Positions 22,080 through 31,732 of a DNA stretch of 64,000 nucleotides are shown piece by piece (the stretch's first letter is position 1; each line of letters begins with the position of its first letter). The DNA is from Nageia nagi (taxonomy: Eukaryota > Pinophyta), in assembly GCA_050084985.1 (NCBI GenBank), contig JBITNC010000001.1:97526001-97590000 (forward strand), in the 5' to 3' direction. The notes below the pieces were generated by a model, which was not told the DNA's origin, ran no database searches, and worked only from the letters and a program-made list of their open reading frames with translations. The translations under genes and the position numbers were made by a program.

Positions 22080-23636
22080 TAATATGAATGAGCCATCAAC
22101 ATTAAAGAAGCTTCCAAGCAAGAGTGTTGGATGGAAGCTATGAAAGTTGAGTATGAGGCACTCATGAAAAATGAAACTTAGGATTTGGTTCCTTATCCTA
22201 ATGAGAAAAATGTGATTGGAAATAAATGGATATACAAGGTCAAGTACAATTCTGATGGAGAAGTTGAAAAATACAAAGCAAGGTTAGTGGCCAAAGGATT
22301 CGCTCAGAAATATGGTATTGATTATGAGGAAATCTTTGCTCCTATGGCCAAGATGCCTACTGTCAGGATAATCCTTGCTCTTTCTGCAGCTCAAGGATGG
22401 AAAGTTTTCCAACTTGATGTCAAGAGTGCATTTCTCAATGGTGACTTGGATGTAGAAATCTACATGAATCAACCAGAAGGATTTATTCCAAAAGGAAAAG
22501 AGTCTCTTGTGTGCAAGCTAAAGAAGTCTTTGTATGGACTTAAACAAGCACTTAGAGCATGGTACAAGAAAATTTCAGGATTCTTTACAGATATTGGTTT
22601 TTCCAAGTGCTTCTCTAACTCAGACCTCTATGTACTCAATCAAGGAAAAGACATGGTCTTAATTCTCCTTTATGTGGATGATCTTCTCATAACAGGCAAT
22701 AATATTGAAATCATCCAAGAGTGCATATCCAAACTGAAGGCAACATTTGAAATGACTGATCTAGGTCTATTACATTACTATCTTGGGATGCAAGTATACC
22801 AACACAAAGATTGTACTTATCTTAGTCAATCTAAGTATATATCAGACATCTTGCAAAAGTTTGGAATGGAGGAGTGTAGATATGCTGCAATACCTGTTTC
22901 TCCTGGAATCGTTGTATCACTGAGCTCAGATTCTCAGTTGGCTAATGCTACAGCTTATAGGCAATTGATTGGTAGTCTTCTGTATCTGACTATCTCTCAA
23001 CCTGATATTGCCTTTGCAGTGAATCTGATGGCACGATTCATGCAAAAACCATATGTTGAACACCTCAATGCTGTGAAGCAAATCTTGAGGTATGTGGCAG
23101 GGACAAAGGATCTTGCTCTTAAGTATTCCAAAGTGCCCTCGATTATTCTCTTAGGGTTCTCAGATTTTGATTATGGCGGAGATAGAGATGACAGAAAATC
23201 AACCTCTGCATATGTGTTCAGCATTGGTTTAGGTGCTATCTCTTGGGCTTCCAAGAAGCAACCTACTGTGACTCTTTCTACCATCGAAGTCGAATATCGA
23301 GCCATGTATGTTGCCACCCAAGAAGCTATTTGGCTGAGGCATCTTTTGAACGAAATTGGGTATAAGCAAGATGGCCCATCTCTTATTTCTTCAGACAATC
23401 AATCGGCTATCTCTTTGGCTAAGAATCCTATGTTCCATCAGAGAACCAAACATGTGGAAATCCAAGCCCATTTTATCAGGGAGAAGGTTCTAGATGACAT
23501 CATACACTTGGAGTATTGTCCATCTACTAAAAACTCTGTTGATCTATTCACCAAGCCCCTTCCTGAAGCTCAGTTCAGCAAGCTTAGGGATTCTCTCAGG
23601 TTGGTGAAGTTGCCCTCAAGGGGGAGTGAATTTTGA
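22080..23636 (+). pseudogene. element B reverse transcriptase and RNase H
   Basis: The longest intact frame of the window (22185-23636, 483 residues). RT begins before it with CWMEAMKVEYEALMKNET, then a TAG (near 22180, where copia proteins have Trp), then NVIGNKWIYKVKYN and AFLNGDLDVEIYMNQPEGF. The catalytic box is LLYVDDLLITGN. RNase H follows with SDFDYGGDRDDRKSTSAY and ISWASKKQPTVTLSTIEVEY. The usual 'SDADWGG' has become SDFDYGG, so one of the conserved residues near the active site is altered. The protein ends VKLPSRGSEF at TGA 23634-23636. Confidence 0.92.
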
Positions 23637-24558
23637 ACTTTTGTTAGTGATGACAACTTCACCTCTAAGAGACCTTTTTGATTGTACATTTTATACCTCC
23701 GTGGTAAGTTTGCTCTGCATGACAAACTTGTTGTACAATTGTTGTTATAGAGTGTTGATTATTTTATACCTCCGCAGTAAGTTTGCTCTGCGTGACAAAC
23801 TTGTTGTACATATTTATACCTCTGTGGTAAGTTTTCTCTGTGTGACAAACTTGTTGTACATTTTACACCTCCGTGGTAAGTTTGCTCTGTGTGACAAACT
23901 TGTTGTACATTTTATACCTCTGTGGTGAGTTTGCTCTACATGAGAAACTCGTTGTACAATTTTTTGAGCATATAATTAATATACCTCCGTGGTAAGTTCG
24001 TTGTACGTGACGAACTTGTTGTACATTCTATACCTCCATGGTGAGTTTGCTCTGCGTGAGAAACTCGTTGTACAATTTTTATGCTCTATTAATAATCAAC
24101 ACATGTCTATATACAATAGGTGACTATGAGTGATGGCTTGGCATCTCCATGATGACTTATAGTGCACCATTAATTAGTTATTTATAAGATGGCATTATTT
24201 GATTCTCTTATTTGAATATATGATGCATCTAACTAATTTTGTTCATGAGTTTCTTGTAGCATACAGGATCTTCTTCAGAAATGCAGGTTACTCACCTTGT
24301 GAAAGCAAGCTCATGGAGACTCACATGTCAGCTTAAAGTTGATCAAACTACTATGTACAGTGAAACCAGTTGTGGTTAATGATTATATTGTAAACCATTT
24401 TGTCAAATGGTAATGTAGTGAGTCTCATACTAGTTCTCAAAAGATTCTCAAATATGTAAATGTTCTCATCTCCACTTGTATCTCTATGGAGGAGAACTTT
24501 CTCTTACTCTCTCTCTTCTCTCTTCTACGCTCTATCCCAATATTGCATTAAGGGGGAG
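23637..24558 (+). other. element B 3' UTR with hairpin array and polypurine tract
   Basis: 922 bp between the pol stop and the 3' LTR. It contains a tandem hairpin array (23690-24075), then about 470 bp of AT-rich sequence, and the polypurine tract AAGGGGGAG (24550-24558) directly before TGTTAG of the LTR. No coding frame. Confidence 0.75.
23690..24075 (+). repeat. tandem array of about seven hairpin-forming units
   Basis: The unit is about 48 bp: 'atacctccgtggta' + left arm + about 10-nt loop + right arm + 'gttgtaca'. In unit 1 the arms are AAGTTTG (23706-23712) and CAAACTT (23723-23729). In unit 6 they are AAGTTCG (23994-24000) and CGAACTT (24011-24017). In unit 7 they are GAGTTT (24043-24048) and AAACTC (24061-24066). 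The arms change together and keep pairing. Two units are separated by longer spacers. Related single hairpins lie at the same place in element A (minus strand, about 4605-4655) and element C (about 47905-47950, 51755-51800). Confidence 0.85.
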
Positions 24559-25027
24559 TGTTAGAATTTGTAATGAAATATTGTGAATATCTAAACTCCT
24601 TGTAAGTTCAATTAATCACTTAAAGGATATGTAGATACCTTAAGGGATTAATTGAATTCTTTATTATGTGTGGACTTTGACCTAACCATGGGGTTAGTTG
24701 GTAGGTTAAAGTTAGGTCACACATTTATTGTAACCCTAACCTTACCCTTGGGTTAAAGGAGGTTAGGGAGGTGCTCTCAAGCTATAAATAGAGGCCCTCT
24801 CCTCTTGTAACACATCTAAGTTTTGGAGTAAGATTACTCTACTTGTTTGTGTAGGAGAGGAAGAGAATAGTTGTAAGAGAGGCATACTTGAGAATTGAGA
24901 TACTAGTTGTGGATGTACTCCCAAGGAGGGAGGAACCACATTACACTTGTGTTATCTTGTGTGAATGTTGTGTGATTGAGTTTCCTAGTCTTGGACCTTG
25001 AAGATTAGAGTAGTGCTAATTCTTTCA
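24559..25027 (+). repeat. 3' LTR of element B
   Basis: 469 bp, TGTTAGAATT to CTTTCA. Compared with 15863-16332 by eye there are five substitutions and one 1-bp deletion (about 1.1% divergence). The ATATC target duplication follows at 25028-25032. Confidence 0.95.
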
Positions 25028-25032
25028 ATATC

Positions 25033-25900
25033 CATAGCACACTTTTGATCTTTCAATCTTGGATTAGGAGTTTTTTAGTTAATGATTATGTTTCTCTAGT
25101 TGTCCTAGTGTTGATTGAGTTCCCAAGTCTCCCTCTTTCCATGTGGCCTTTCTTACAACTTTTTGCTACTCAAATTGGCAAATTTGTGTGATGAACCTAT
25201 TAGGTACTATTTCACTCGTCCATCCAAAAGGATATGTATTAAATTGACCTTGAGAATTATTTGAAAGAATATATTGATATTTAGGTTGGTAATACCCTGC
25301 TTCATCATAAGGTTGTTTATGTTAATCTCCTAAACACTTGTTATCAATGTCAATCAATTTCCCATAGAATCAAGGATTTTTTGCTTATGACGGATAAGTT
25401 TATGAATAAAACATGTCTCCCTTGCTACTCCAACTCCTTCTTAGACTCACTTGTGAAGGATTCTCAGGAGGAGTGGAATACGATGCCTCAATGTAAGGGA
25501 AAAGGTACTAAATCGATTAATTTTGATCAACCATCAGCAAGTTATGCTCATATCGTAGCTCTCAAACTGATACTAGAAATTAAAGCTCCTTCTCCTCCTA
25601 CACCCCATAGTGTCAAGGAGTCAAGGGCTTCTTCAATGGAGGATGATCTCCCATTGGTTTCTACAATCATTTAGTAGTTAGAGCAAGAGGAGGGGGTTCA
25701 CACTCGAGCAATAGTTTGATGTTCCCATAGCCCACCTCAAGGAAATTCAGTGTTACACATGGAAAATGATATTATACCAATCCCCCAAATAAAGGGCAAG
25801 AATTTTTTTTTTAATAACTCTTTCCAATCTCTTTCTAAATCGGAATTGGATATGGATGCTCAGGGAGGTATGCTTCTAGACATTCCTAAATGAATTTCTT
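25033..25900 (+). pseudogene. LINE ORF1, C-terminal part (DUF4283 end and zinc knuckle)
   Basis: The translation has HSTLLIFQSWIR, then VLVLIEFPSLPLSMWPFLQL and FATQIGKFV, the second half of the DUF4283 domain of plant LINE ORF1 (consensus 'VWVEFPNLPLPLWP'). It continues with a 'DLENYLKEYIDIQVG' block. NTCYQCQSISHRIKDF near 25330-25376 is the zinc knuckle with its last Cys replaced by Phe. A low-complexity tail with Pro/Ser runs to about 25674. Stops occur in the middle. The protein would bind the element RNA. Confidence 0.7.
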
Positions 25901-25904
25901 TTCC

Positions 25905-26800
25905 TAAAATGTTTGAGGACTAACAGATCTAATCTGATGTTACATGGTTCAAGAAGAGACATGTTTAGATATATGGTTGTCCTAAGTTTGTGTCTCTATA
26001 AGAAGTTAAGGAAATTGACTTCAAATGGCCTACATATACCTCGTGTGTACACCATGAATCACCCTCATGGGAGTGGTCGCACTATCATTCTGTTAGGTAG
26101 CAAATGGAAGAATAATTTCATTTCATGGGGTACTAATCATAATCAGCATGTCGTTTGGTTATTGCTTGAAGTTGAGGGCATATCTTTTGGAGTCATTAAT
26201 GTTTATGCATTGAATGATTCCCTGAAAATGTGTGCATTATGGAGATGGTGTGTGTTGTCACTTCCTTCGATAGTTTGGCTTATGTGTGGAGATTTTAATA
26301 TGGTAGAAAAGGCATATGACAAGATCAAATTCATTCCTAATAAGTTGGCCCTTAGGGAATGAGAGGTATGGTTCTTTATGAAACATAAGTTAGGGTTGAC
26401 AAACCCTAATGTCAACTTTAATTTGAACCTTTTCTCAGAAAATATTTCATATATGTGGTCTAACCTTCAAGCTGGCCATGCACGAGCTATCAAATGGCTC
26501 GACCATGTTATGCTTTCTGACCATTGATAATTCTCATTTCCCAACAAGTGCCCTCGACATCATTTGTGAAAATAATCCCAAGCCTCACTTTATCTGATCA
26601 TGCCCCCATCACTTTCAGAATTTGGATTGATTCTTTTCCTTGGAGGCATTTCAAGTCTCAGTTCTTCTTGAATACTTATTTCTTAGAAAGTGATATTATG
26701 CTTTGCCACATGCATAGAGTGTGGAACTTAGCCCCCTAACCATCAAGTGACATAGGGTGGATATATTGGTGGAATGTTGCCATCTTCTACACCTATATTA
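25905..26800 (+). pseudogene. LINE ORF2 endonuclease domain, degenerate
   Basis: The frame at 25913-26362 has INVYALNDSLKMCALW and then WLMCGDFNMVE, the EEP endonuclease GDFN motif (Asp and Asn of the active site). KWLDHVMLSDH near 26500 corresponds to the 'RLDRVLVSxxW...SDH' end with the catalytic His. TAA/TGA codons split the domain. The enzyme would nick target DNA to prime reverse transcription. Confidence 0.8.
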
Positions 26801-28345
26801 TTTTATGTAAATTAGACAACAAAGTTATACAATTCAGACACCAATCTTTTACAACTCTTCGTGTTGAATTTGCTCAATCCTATATTCGATTAAAAGCTAA
26901 TTTGTTTTGTACACACACCTACAAACACAAGCTACCCAAATTAGACACGATCTCAAAATAATTGAGTTGTATGAAGCTAAGGGAGCTCAAATTAAAGCCA
27001 AACTAGACTACCTAAAAATTGGGGATAAGTTTTCCAAGGAATTTTTTCAAAGACTCTGTCCACCAAGACAAGCAACTCAATTCAAAGGTCTATATAATGA
27101 TGGAGTCTAGTTAACATTTCTTCCTAAGATTGCTAATTCTTTTACCCATCACTATACTCAAGTGTTTGCAGATCAACCATATACTCTTGAGTGATCTCTT
27201 GCTTTGCAGAAATGTAAAGATGTAGTACCTTCTCCACTCTCTACTTTTCATTGAGTTGAATGTGAGAAGCTCTTATCTATTAAAGAGTTAGAGGATGCTC
27301 TTATGTAGATGGCAGATGGAAAAGCTCAGGGCTGGATGAATTTCCTTGTGAATTTTGTAAAGCCTTTTGGGACTTTTTAGGCTTCGACCTCCATAAGGTT
27401 TACCTTGAGGCAGTTCAAACTGGCTCTCTTGGGATCCTTATCAACAAAAGGAATAATAAGTTCATCTCAAGGCAGGGTGACCCAAAGCTCATGACAAACT
27501 AGAGGCCGATTACTCCTTTGAATGTTAGTTACAAAATTATTTCAAAGGCCCTCGCTTTGCACCTCATGCCCATCCTTCCGATCATTGTTCATCTTGAGAA
27601 AAATGGATTCATTCAAAATCGTTACATCTTGTATTATGTAATAGTTGTGTGGGAAGGAATGGAATGGACTTGATCCATTAACCATCGAGCTCTCTTTGTC
27701 AAGATGAATTTTGAAAAAGCTTATGATAGGATTGAATGGGTCTTTATTCTTTCCATGTTGGAAGCTTTAGGGTTTAGCCCCAAATTTATGAATAACGTGA
27801 ACATGCTTTTCAATGACTCTTTTGTTGTTCTTTCTTTGAACAATTTGCAAATTGAGGCTATTGAGCTTCATCGCTCTATTCGACAAGTTTTCCCGCTAGA
27901 CCCGTCCCTTTATGTTTTGGCAGTAAAAGCTTTTAGGCACCTTCTTACCAAGCATTCCAGTGAAGGCAAAAAATTTTTTAATGGTAGCTTTTTAGGAATT
28001 TGATATTCTTTTTTAACCATTCAAAAAGATGAGCAGTCCATTTCTGAGGTAGTGGAATGCTTAAACACCCTTTGTCAGGTGTTTGTCTCTAGTATTCAAT
28101 GGTCAAAAACTTTTTGCTATAGGTAGTCCCCTCTGGATATGCCATCTTGGTTAGCCAATTATCCATGGAAATGGATTCAACCTAGGGAGTTTTTTAATTT
28201 TTTAGGCATCCCCTTCATGTTTCAGGGGTTGCCACCCCAACTCTTGAACTATGTTATTTCTAAAGTTGAAAAAAAGCTTGACTACTGGAACTCCAAAAAA
28301 CTCTCATTAGTAGGCAAATTTCAAAATTTCTCTAAGCACTAACTT
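26800..28345 (+). pseudogene. LINE ORF2 reverse transcriptase, catalytic box lost
   Basis: The pre-RT helix region is at 26907-27110 (KAKLDYLKIGDKFSKEFF). RT blocks follow: RPITPLNVSYKIISKALALH near 27510, NGFIQNRYIL near 27605, MNFEKAYDRIEWVFILSML at 27704-27760 (motif A Asp kept) and PLDPSLYVLAVKAF near 27895-27935 (motif B, 'QGCPLxPxLF'). The (F/Y)ADD box expected about 50 residues later is missing: after GSFLGI the frame stops and resumes as FLTIQKDEQS. A deletion has removed the catalytic Asp pair. Confidence 0.8.
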
Positions 28346-29700
28346 CCACCCATGTGTACTATTTTTCTTGTTGGGTGCCTTCACAAGCCTACTATAACAA
28401 GATGGAAAAGCTTCTACGAGAATTTCTCTAGAATAGCCAAGCAGATAAGAAGAGGTTTACAAAGTGGCTTGGAAAACATGTTACCTTCCTCGGGACTTAG
28501 GAGGTATGGGTCTTTTTTATTACAAACGCCAAGACATGGCTCTTTTGCTAAGTGGATTGTTAGTGCTTTGAAAGGACCAAAGGCATGGAAATTCCTCGTC
28601 ATAAATGCAGTGTCAATGGGCTTACCTCTTAAGCGAAAAGGTTGAAAAGAGTTGGAGTTTCCTTCTCTAATTATGGTTCTGATCTATATCTAAATTCCAT
28701 GCTCCTTTGTCATTCAAAGCATCTAGAAAGCTTGGCAACAACTAGTGCCTTGGATTAAATGGGAAGGCTCTAACTTTCATAAAGGGCTTTCTATGAACAA
28801 ATTGAACATATGGTGGTCTTCGTTATTTCAACTTAATGGTACCCCTCTAGCCCAAGTTCAATGGGTGCATGCCTGCAAATTTTTCAAACGAAGCATTATT
28901 TCTATTGCAAATTTTTTTACAAGCATTCCAAGAATTGGATTCCTTGGAATCAATTTAGGCATTTTTTCGCTTGAATGCCTCAACAAGGCCACTTATGACA
29001 TTGTTATTGAGCTTACACCTTTTTTTCCTCTTCATAAAATTCGTGTAAACTCTTAGAAACCATGGTAGAAAGATTGGGGATGGTATCCTGATACCCCATT
29101 GCTTAATTATAGACCAACCCTGGGGTACAATTGGCTCACTCTAGCATTGTCCACAATTCGACAACTTAATGATAAGTGGGATATGATTTCCCAACACACT
29201 AGGTGAAAGCAACACTTCCAAGGCTGCATAGGCTTCCTACCATGAACCAAGGAAATTTTTTTTATCTAGTGTTTGATTAATCAGAGTCTTCTGTTAGATT
29301 CCGCCTTAAGTACCTTAGAGTCCTAAACCCTAGATGTGCTTTTTATAATGAACCTGATTCCATATGCATGTGTTTTGGACTTGCCCCAAGGCAGTCACTG
29401 CCTGGAAGTGGGTAGCTTCCTTTTTTGTCCTTACATGCCTTTGCCATTTTCATGGCAACATGCATTACTTAAGGATTCTTTTACCCTCACCCTTCCTTTG
29501 AGAACTATTCGACAATTTTTTCATTCCATTCTTTTGTTTCACATTTGGAAGTCTAGAAACAAAGTGGTTTGTTAAGAAGCCATTCCTACAGTTGAATTTC
29601 CCCTTTCTAACAAGATCGAGGTCTTTTTGCACGTGGATGTAAATTATTGATCAAGCTCAAAAGCTAGAGCTCTAGTTATCTCATCTCCACACTTTGCTAG
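28346..29700 (+). pseudogene. LINE ORF2 connector and zinc-binding (zf-RVT) region
   Basis: Broken frames (28352-28645, 28745-29056, 29336-29575) translate as the region between RT and the C-terminus of plant LINE ORF2. Recognisable pieces are LVNAVSMGLPL-like sequence, a 'FYNEPDSICMC' Cys pair near 29340, and LLFHIWKSRNKVVC near 29535-29575, which ends the zf-RVT region in this group. Frameshifts separate the pieces. Confidence 0.6.
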
Positions 29701-30148
29701 AGTATTGGAGCAATGCTTCTTGTGTTGTCAGCAGATTGCCTCCTAGTCCGACCTCTCATGATCGCTCACGCTATTACTCACACCGTAGACTCCCTTCGCA
29801 TTCGCAGTCTCAATGCGATGTTCAAACTTGGGCTCAATCTTCCCTCCTCGGAAGCGTTTTCATGATTCTAGGGCAAGCTCTTCTCATCTTCCTAGGGGGT
29901 GGGACATGCAACCTCCAAATGCCCCTATTCCAGGATGGAATGCTCTACCACCTTCTATGTCGGTTAGCCAACAAGGGTGGTCTCAACCTTCATCTTCATA
30001 GCAAGTTGCAAGATGGGTTGATAAAGATGATACCCCACCTAGGGCTAATGATGGTTGGGACCTTCGCCCTCTACCATCTAATGAATGGAATTACATGGTT
30101 GCTATTGATGTACCCTCTACGGGCTCTCCGCACGAGACTAATACATAA
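29701..30148 (+). pseudogene. LINE ORF2 C-terminal tail, Ser/Arg/Pro-rich with GW motifs
   Basis: The frame from 29694 (SRLPPSPTSHDRSRYYSH) shifts once near 29840 and continues as PPRKRFHDSRASSSH, then LPRGWDMQPP, PGWNALPPS, QQGWSQPSSS, a TAG at 29999-30001, ARWVDKDDTPP, NDGWDLRPL and NEWNYM, ending at TAA 30146-30148. Four GW dipeptides and two further Trp lie within about 85 residues of otherwise Pro/Ser-rich, disorder-prone sequence. The same frame stays open for a further 48 codons after the TAG, so the tail was probably coding. Its function is unknown. Confidence 0.6.
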
Positions 30149-30299
30149 TTACTTTATTTTCTCAATGTTCAATAAGACAATTTTCTTTTTGCCTTACCTT
30201 TTATAATAAGTTAATGTGACTAAGGTTTGTCTAACTTAGAATTAAGGTTAGAAGGTAACTAAGCTCTTTTGTTGTAAAACTTTTTTTACTTAAAATAAA

Positions 30300-30335
30300 A
30301 ACTTTTCATTTAAAAAAAAATCCATGAGATATGAA
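30300..30335 (+). terminator. LINE 3' end and poly-A tail
   Basis: 'taaaataaaaac' precedes 'catttaaaaaaaaa'. An A-run at the 3' end is the hallmark of L1-type LINE insertion and fixes the plus orientation. A target duplication could not be confirmed by eye. Confidence 0.6.
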
Positions 30336-31732
30336 AGTTCATTGATTATTTATTTTCTGTTATCTTATATATATGTGTGCACATCTATATATGTAAGACC
30401 GTATATTTCTATTGTTATATTATTTAAATCAAATACCAAATTTTAGATTTCATCTTGTCCGCTCATTAAAACTCCATTAATCCACATTATATAGTATAAA
30501 AAATTAGAAATTAAAATAATTAATACTCCAATATTAATAAACAGGCCATATTTTTAAATATTCAATATGCTGGAGGCTTCTATATCTCAAACATTGTTTA
30601 AAGCCATCATTCATTTAAATAATAATGAAATTCTTCGCGACGTCTAAATTTCAAGTAGTACCTGAACCTACTCCATTTGTTTGCAAAATCATTCCTCACT
30701 GCATATTTTATAAATATTTAATTAGACCAAAGAATGGATACATATCTTGATCTTCATGACTAGGTATGCATACAACAAAGACATTTTGTTGCAACTAGCT
30801 TTCATATAACCTCAATCAATTTCGAGGAAAATCAAGATTTGTTTGTATCATGACTTAGCTTTTACAAACAGTTCTTTTTATTTTTGTAATGCATTTCAGT
30901 ATGTTTTTTTTTTTTCTTGGTAAAAAGGAATTTCAGGCACCCATCTATCCTGCACAATTTGCAATCATCACTACATTACAATATCTATGATATCATTAGA
31001 AAGCTCTAATATCATCACTCTAAGATGGCATTAGGATTTGAATCTTGGTGTTTGTCAAACACCCTAATAACATAACTGATCAACTAAAGTCGTATTAGTA
31101 TGCTCAACATATTTATTAAAGTGCCAAGACAATACCATATTTATCTAATAGACTGATGACAAAAAAGCTTGTATATGTTATCACCTAAAAAAGCCAGTGA
31201 CATTATAAATATATCTAAGCAAGGTAGAGAACAAGTACAAAGGTTTTGCAGATTAATAAAAGCTTAAGCTAGGTAGACTATAAGTACAAAGGTTTTGCAG
31301 ATCAAAAAAAACTTCAGCAGAAAAAAAATGAGTATCACATAAAAAACATCCTTGAGACTTTTCTATTACATGGCATCTTGAGATTTCTCTATTATATGCC
31401 AGCACATGGCTTTTATGGATGCATCTAACATGATCTAAAATGTAGTGTAATTTTCAGTCAGAATCAGAAGTGTATATCGATAAGCTTGTGAATTCAGATG
31501 ATCCCGTTATTCATCGAGGACATTGCAATTTTGAAACATATTACCCTTGCAATGGATGTAGAGAAATGCTTGCCGAAAAAATAAAAGCCACCAAAAAATT
31601 TATGAATACGTAACATCACCAGCTATTGTAAACATAATCTGCAAGAATTCCTCAACTATAACATTTCTAGAGTAGGTAGACAGATTTTACAATTCATATA
31701 TGATCAGTAAAAAATAATTTTACTGACAGCTG
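30336..31732. other. ARP5 downstream flank and 3' UTR
   Basis: AT-rich sequence between the LINE tail and the ARP5 stop codon. The part next to 31733 is presumably the ARP5 3' UTR (minus strand), but no convincing poly-A signal was identified. 30900-31110 contains a T-run and a 'ggatttgaatcttgg' block resembling the short retroelement copies at 10707-10850. A duplicated 'aagtacaaaggttttgcagat' segment occurs near 31230 and 31290. Confidence 0.45.

Larger units (their letters stand above)
15863..25027 (+). mobile_element. element B: full-length young Ty1/copia retrotransposon carrying host-gene fragments
   Basis: 9165 bp with paired LTRs (470 and 469 bp), flanked by the target duplication ATATC (15858-15862 and 25028-25032). 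Inside are a PBS at 16335, an unusually long leader of about 3.4 kb containing PPR and HAD gene fragments, gag, protease, integrase, RT and RNase H in copia order, a 3' UTR with a hairpin array, and a polypurine tract. The LTRs differ by five substitutions and one 1-bp indel, so the insertion is recent. Several in-frame stops interrupt gag-pol, so the copy is not autonomous. It sits inside a LINE ORF1. Confidence 0.95.
25033..30335 (+). mobile_element. LINE (non-LTR retrotransposon), main part, degenerate
   Basis: Continues the ORF1 interrupted at 15862. In order: ORF1 C-terminal half with a zinc knuckle, ORF2 with endonuclease, reverse transcriptase, connector, a zinc-binding zf-RVT region, an unusual GW-rich tail, a short 3' UTR and a poly-A run at about 30313-30325. 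This gene order and the protein motifs are those of plant L1-type LINEs. Many stops and frameshifts show an old, dead copy. With the 15480-15862 part it was about 5.7 kb. Confidence 0.85.

Noticed and set aside
23690-24075. CRISPR-like array
   Set aside because: Units are contiguous repeats without unique spacers, in a plant retrotransposon 3' UTR.
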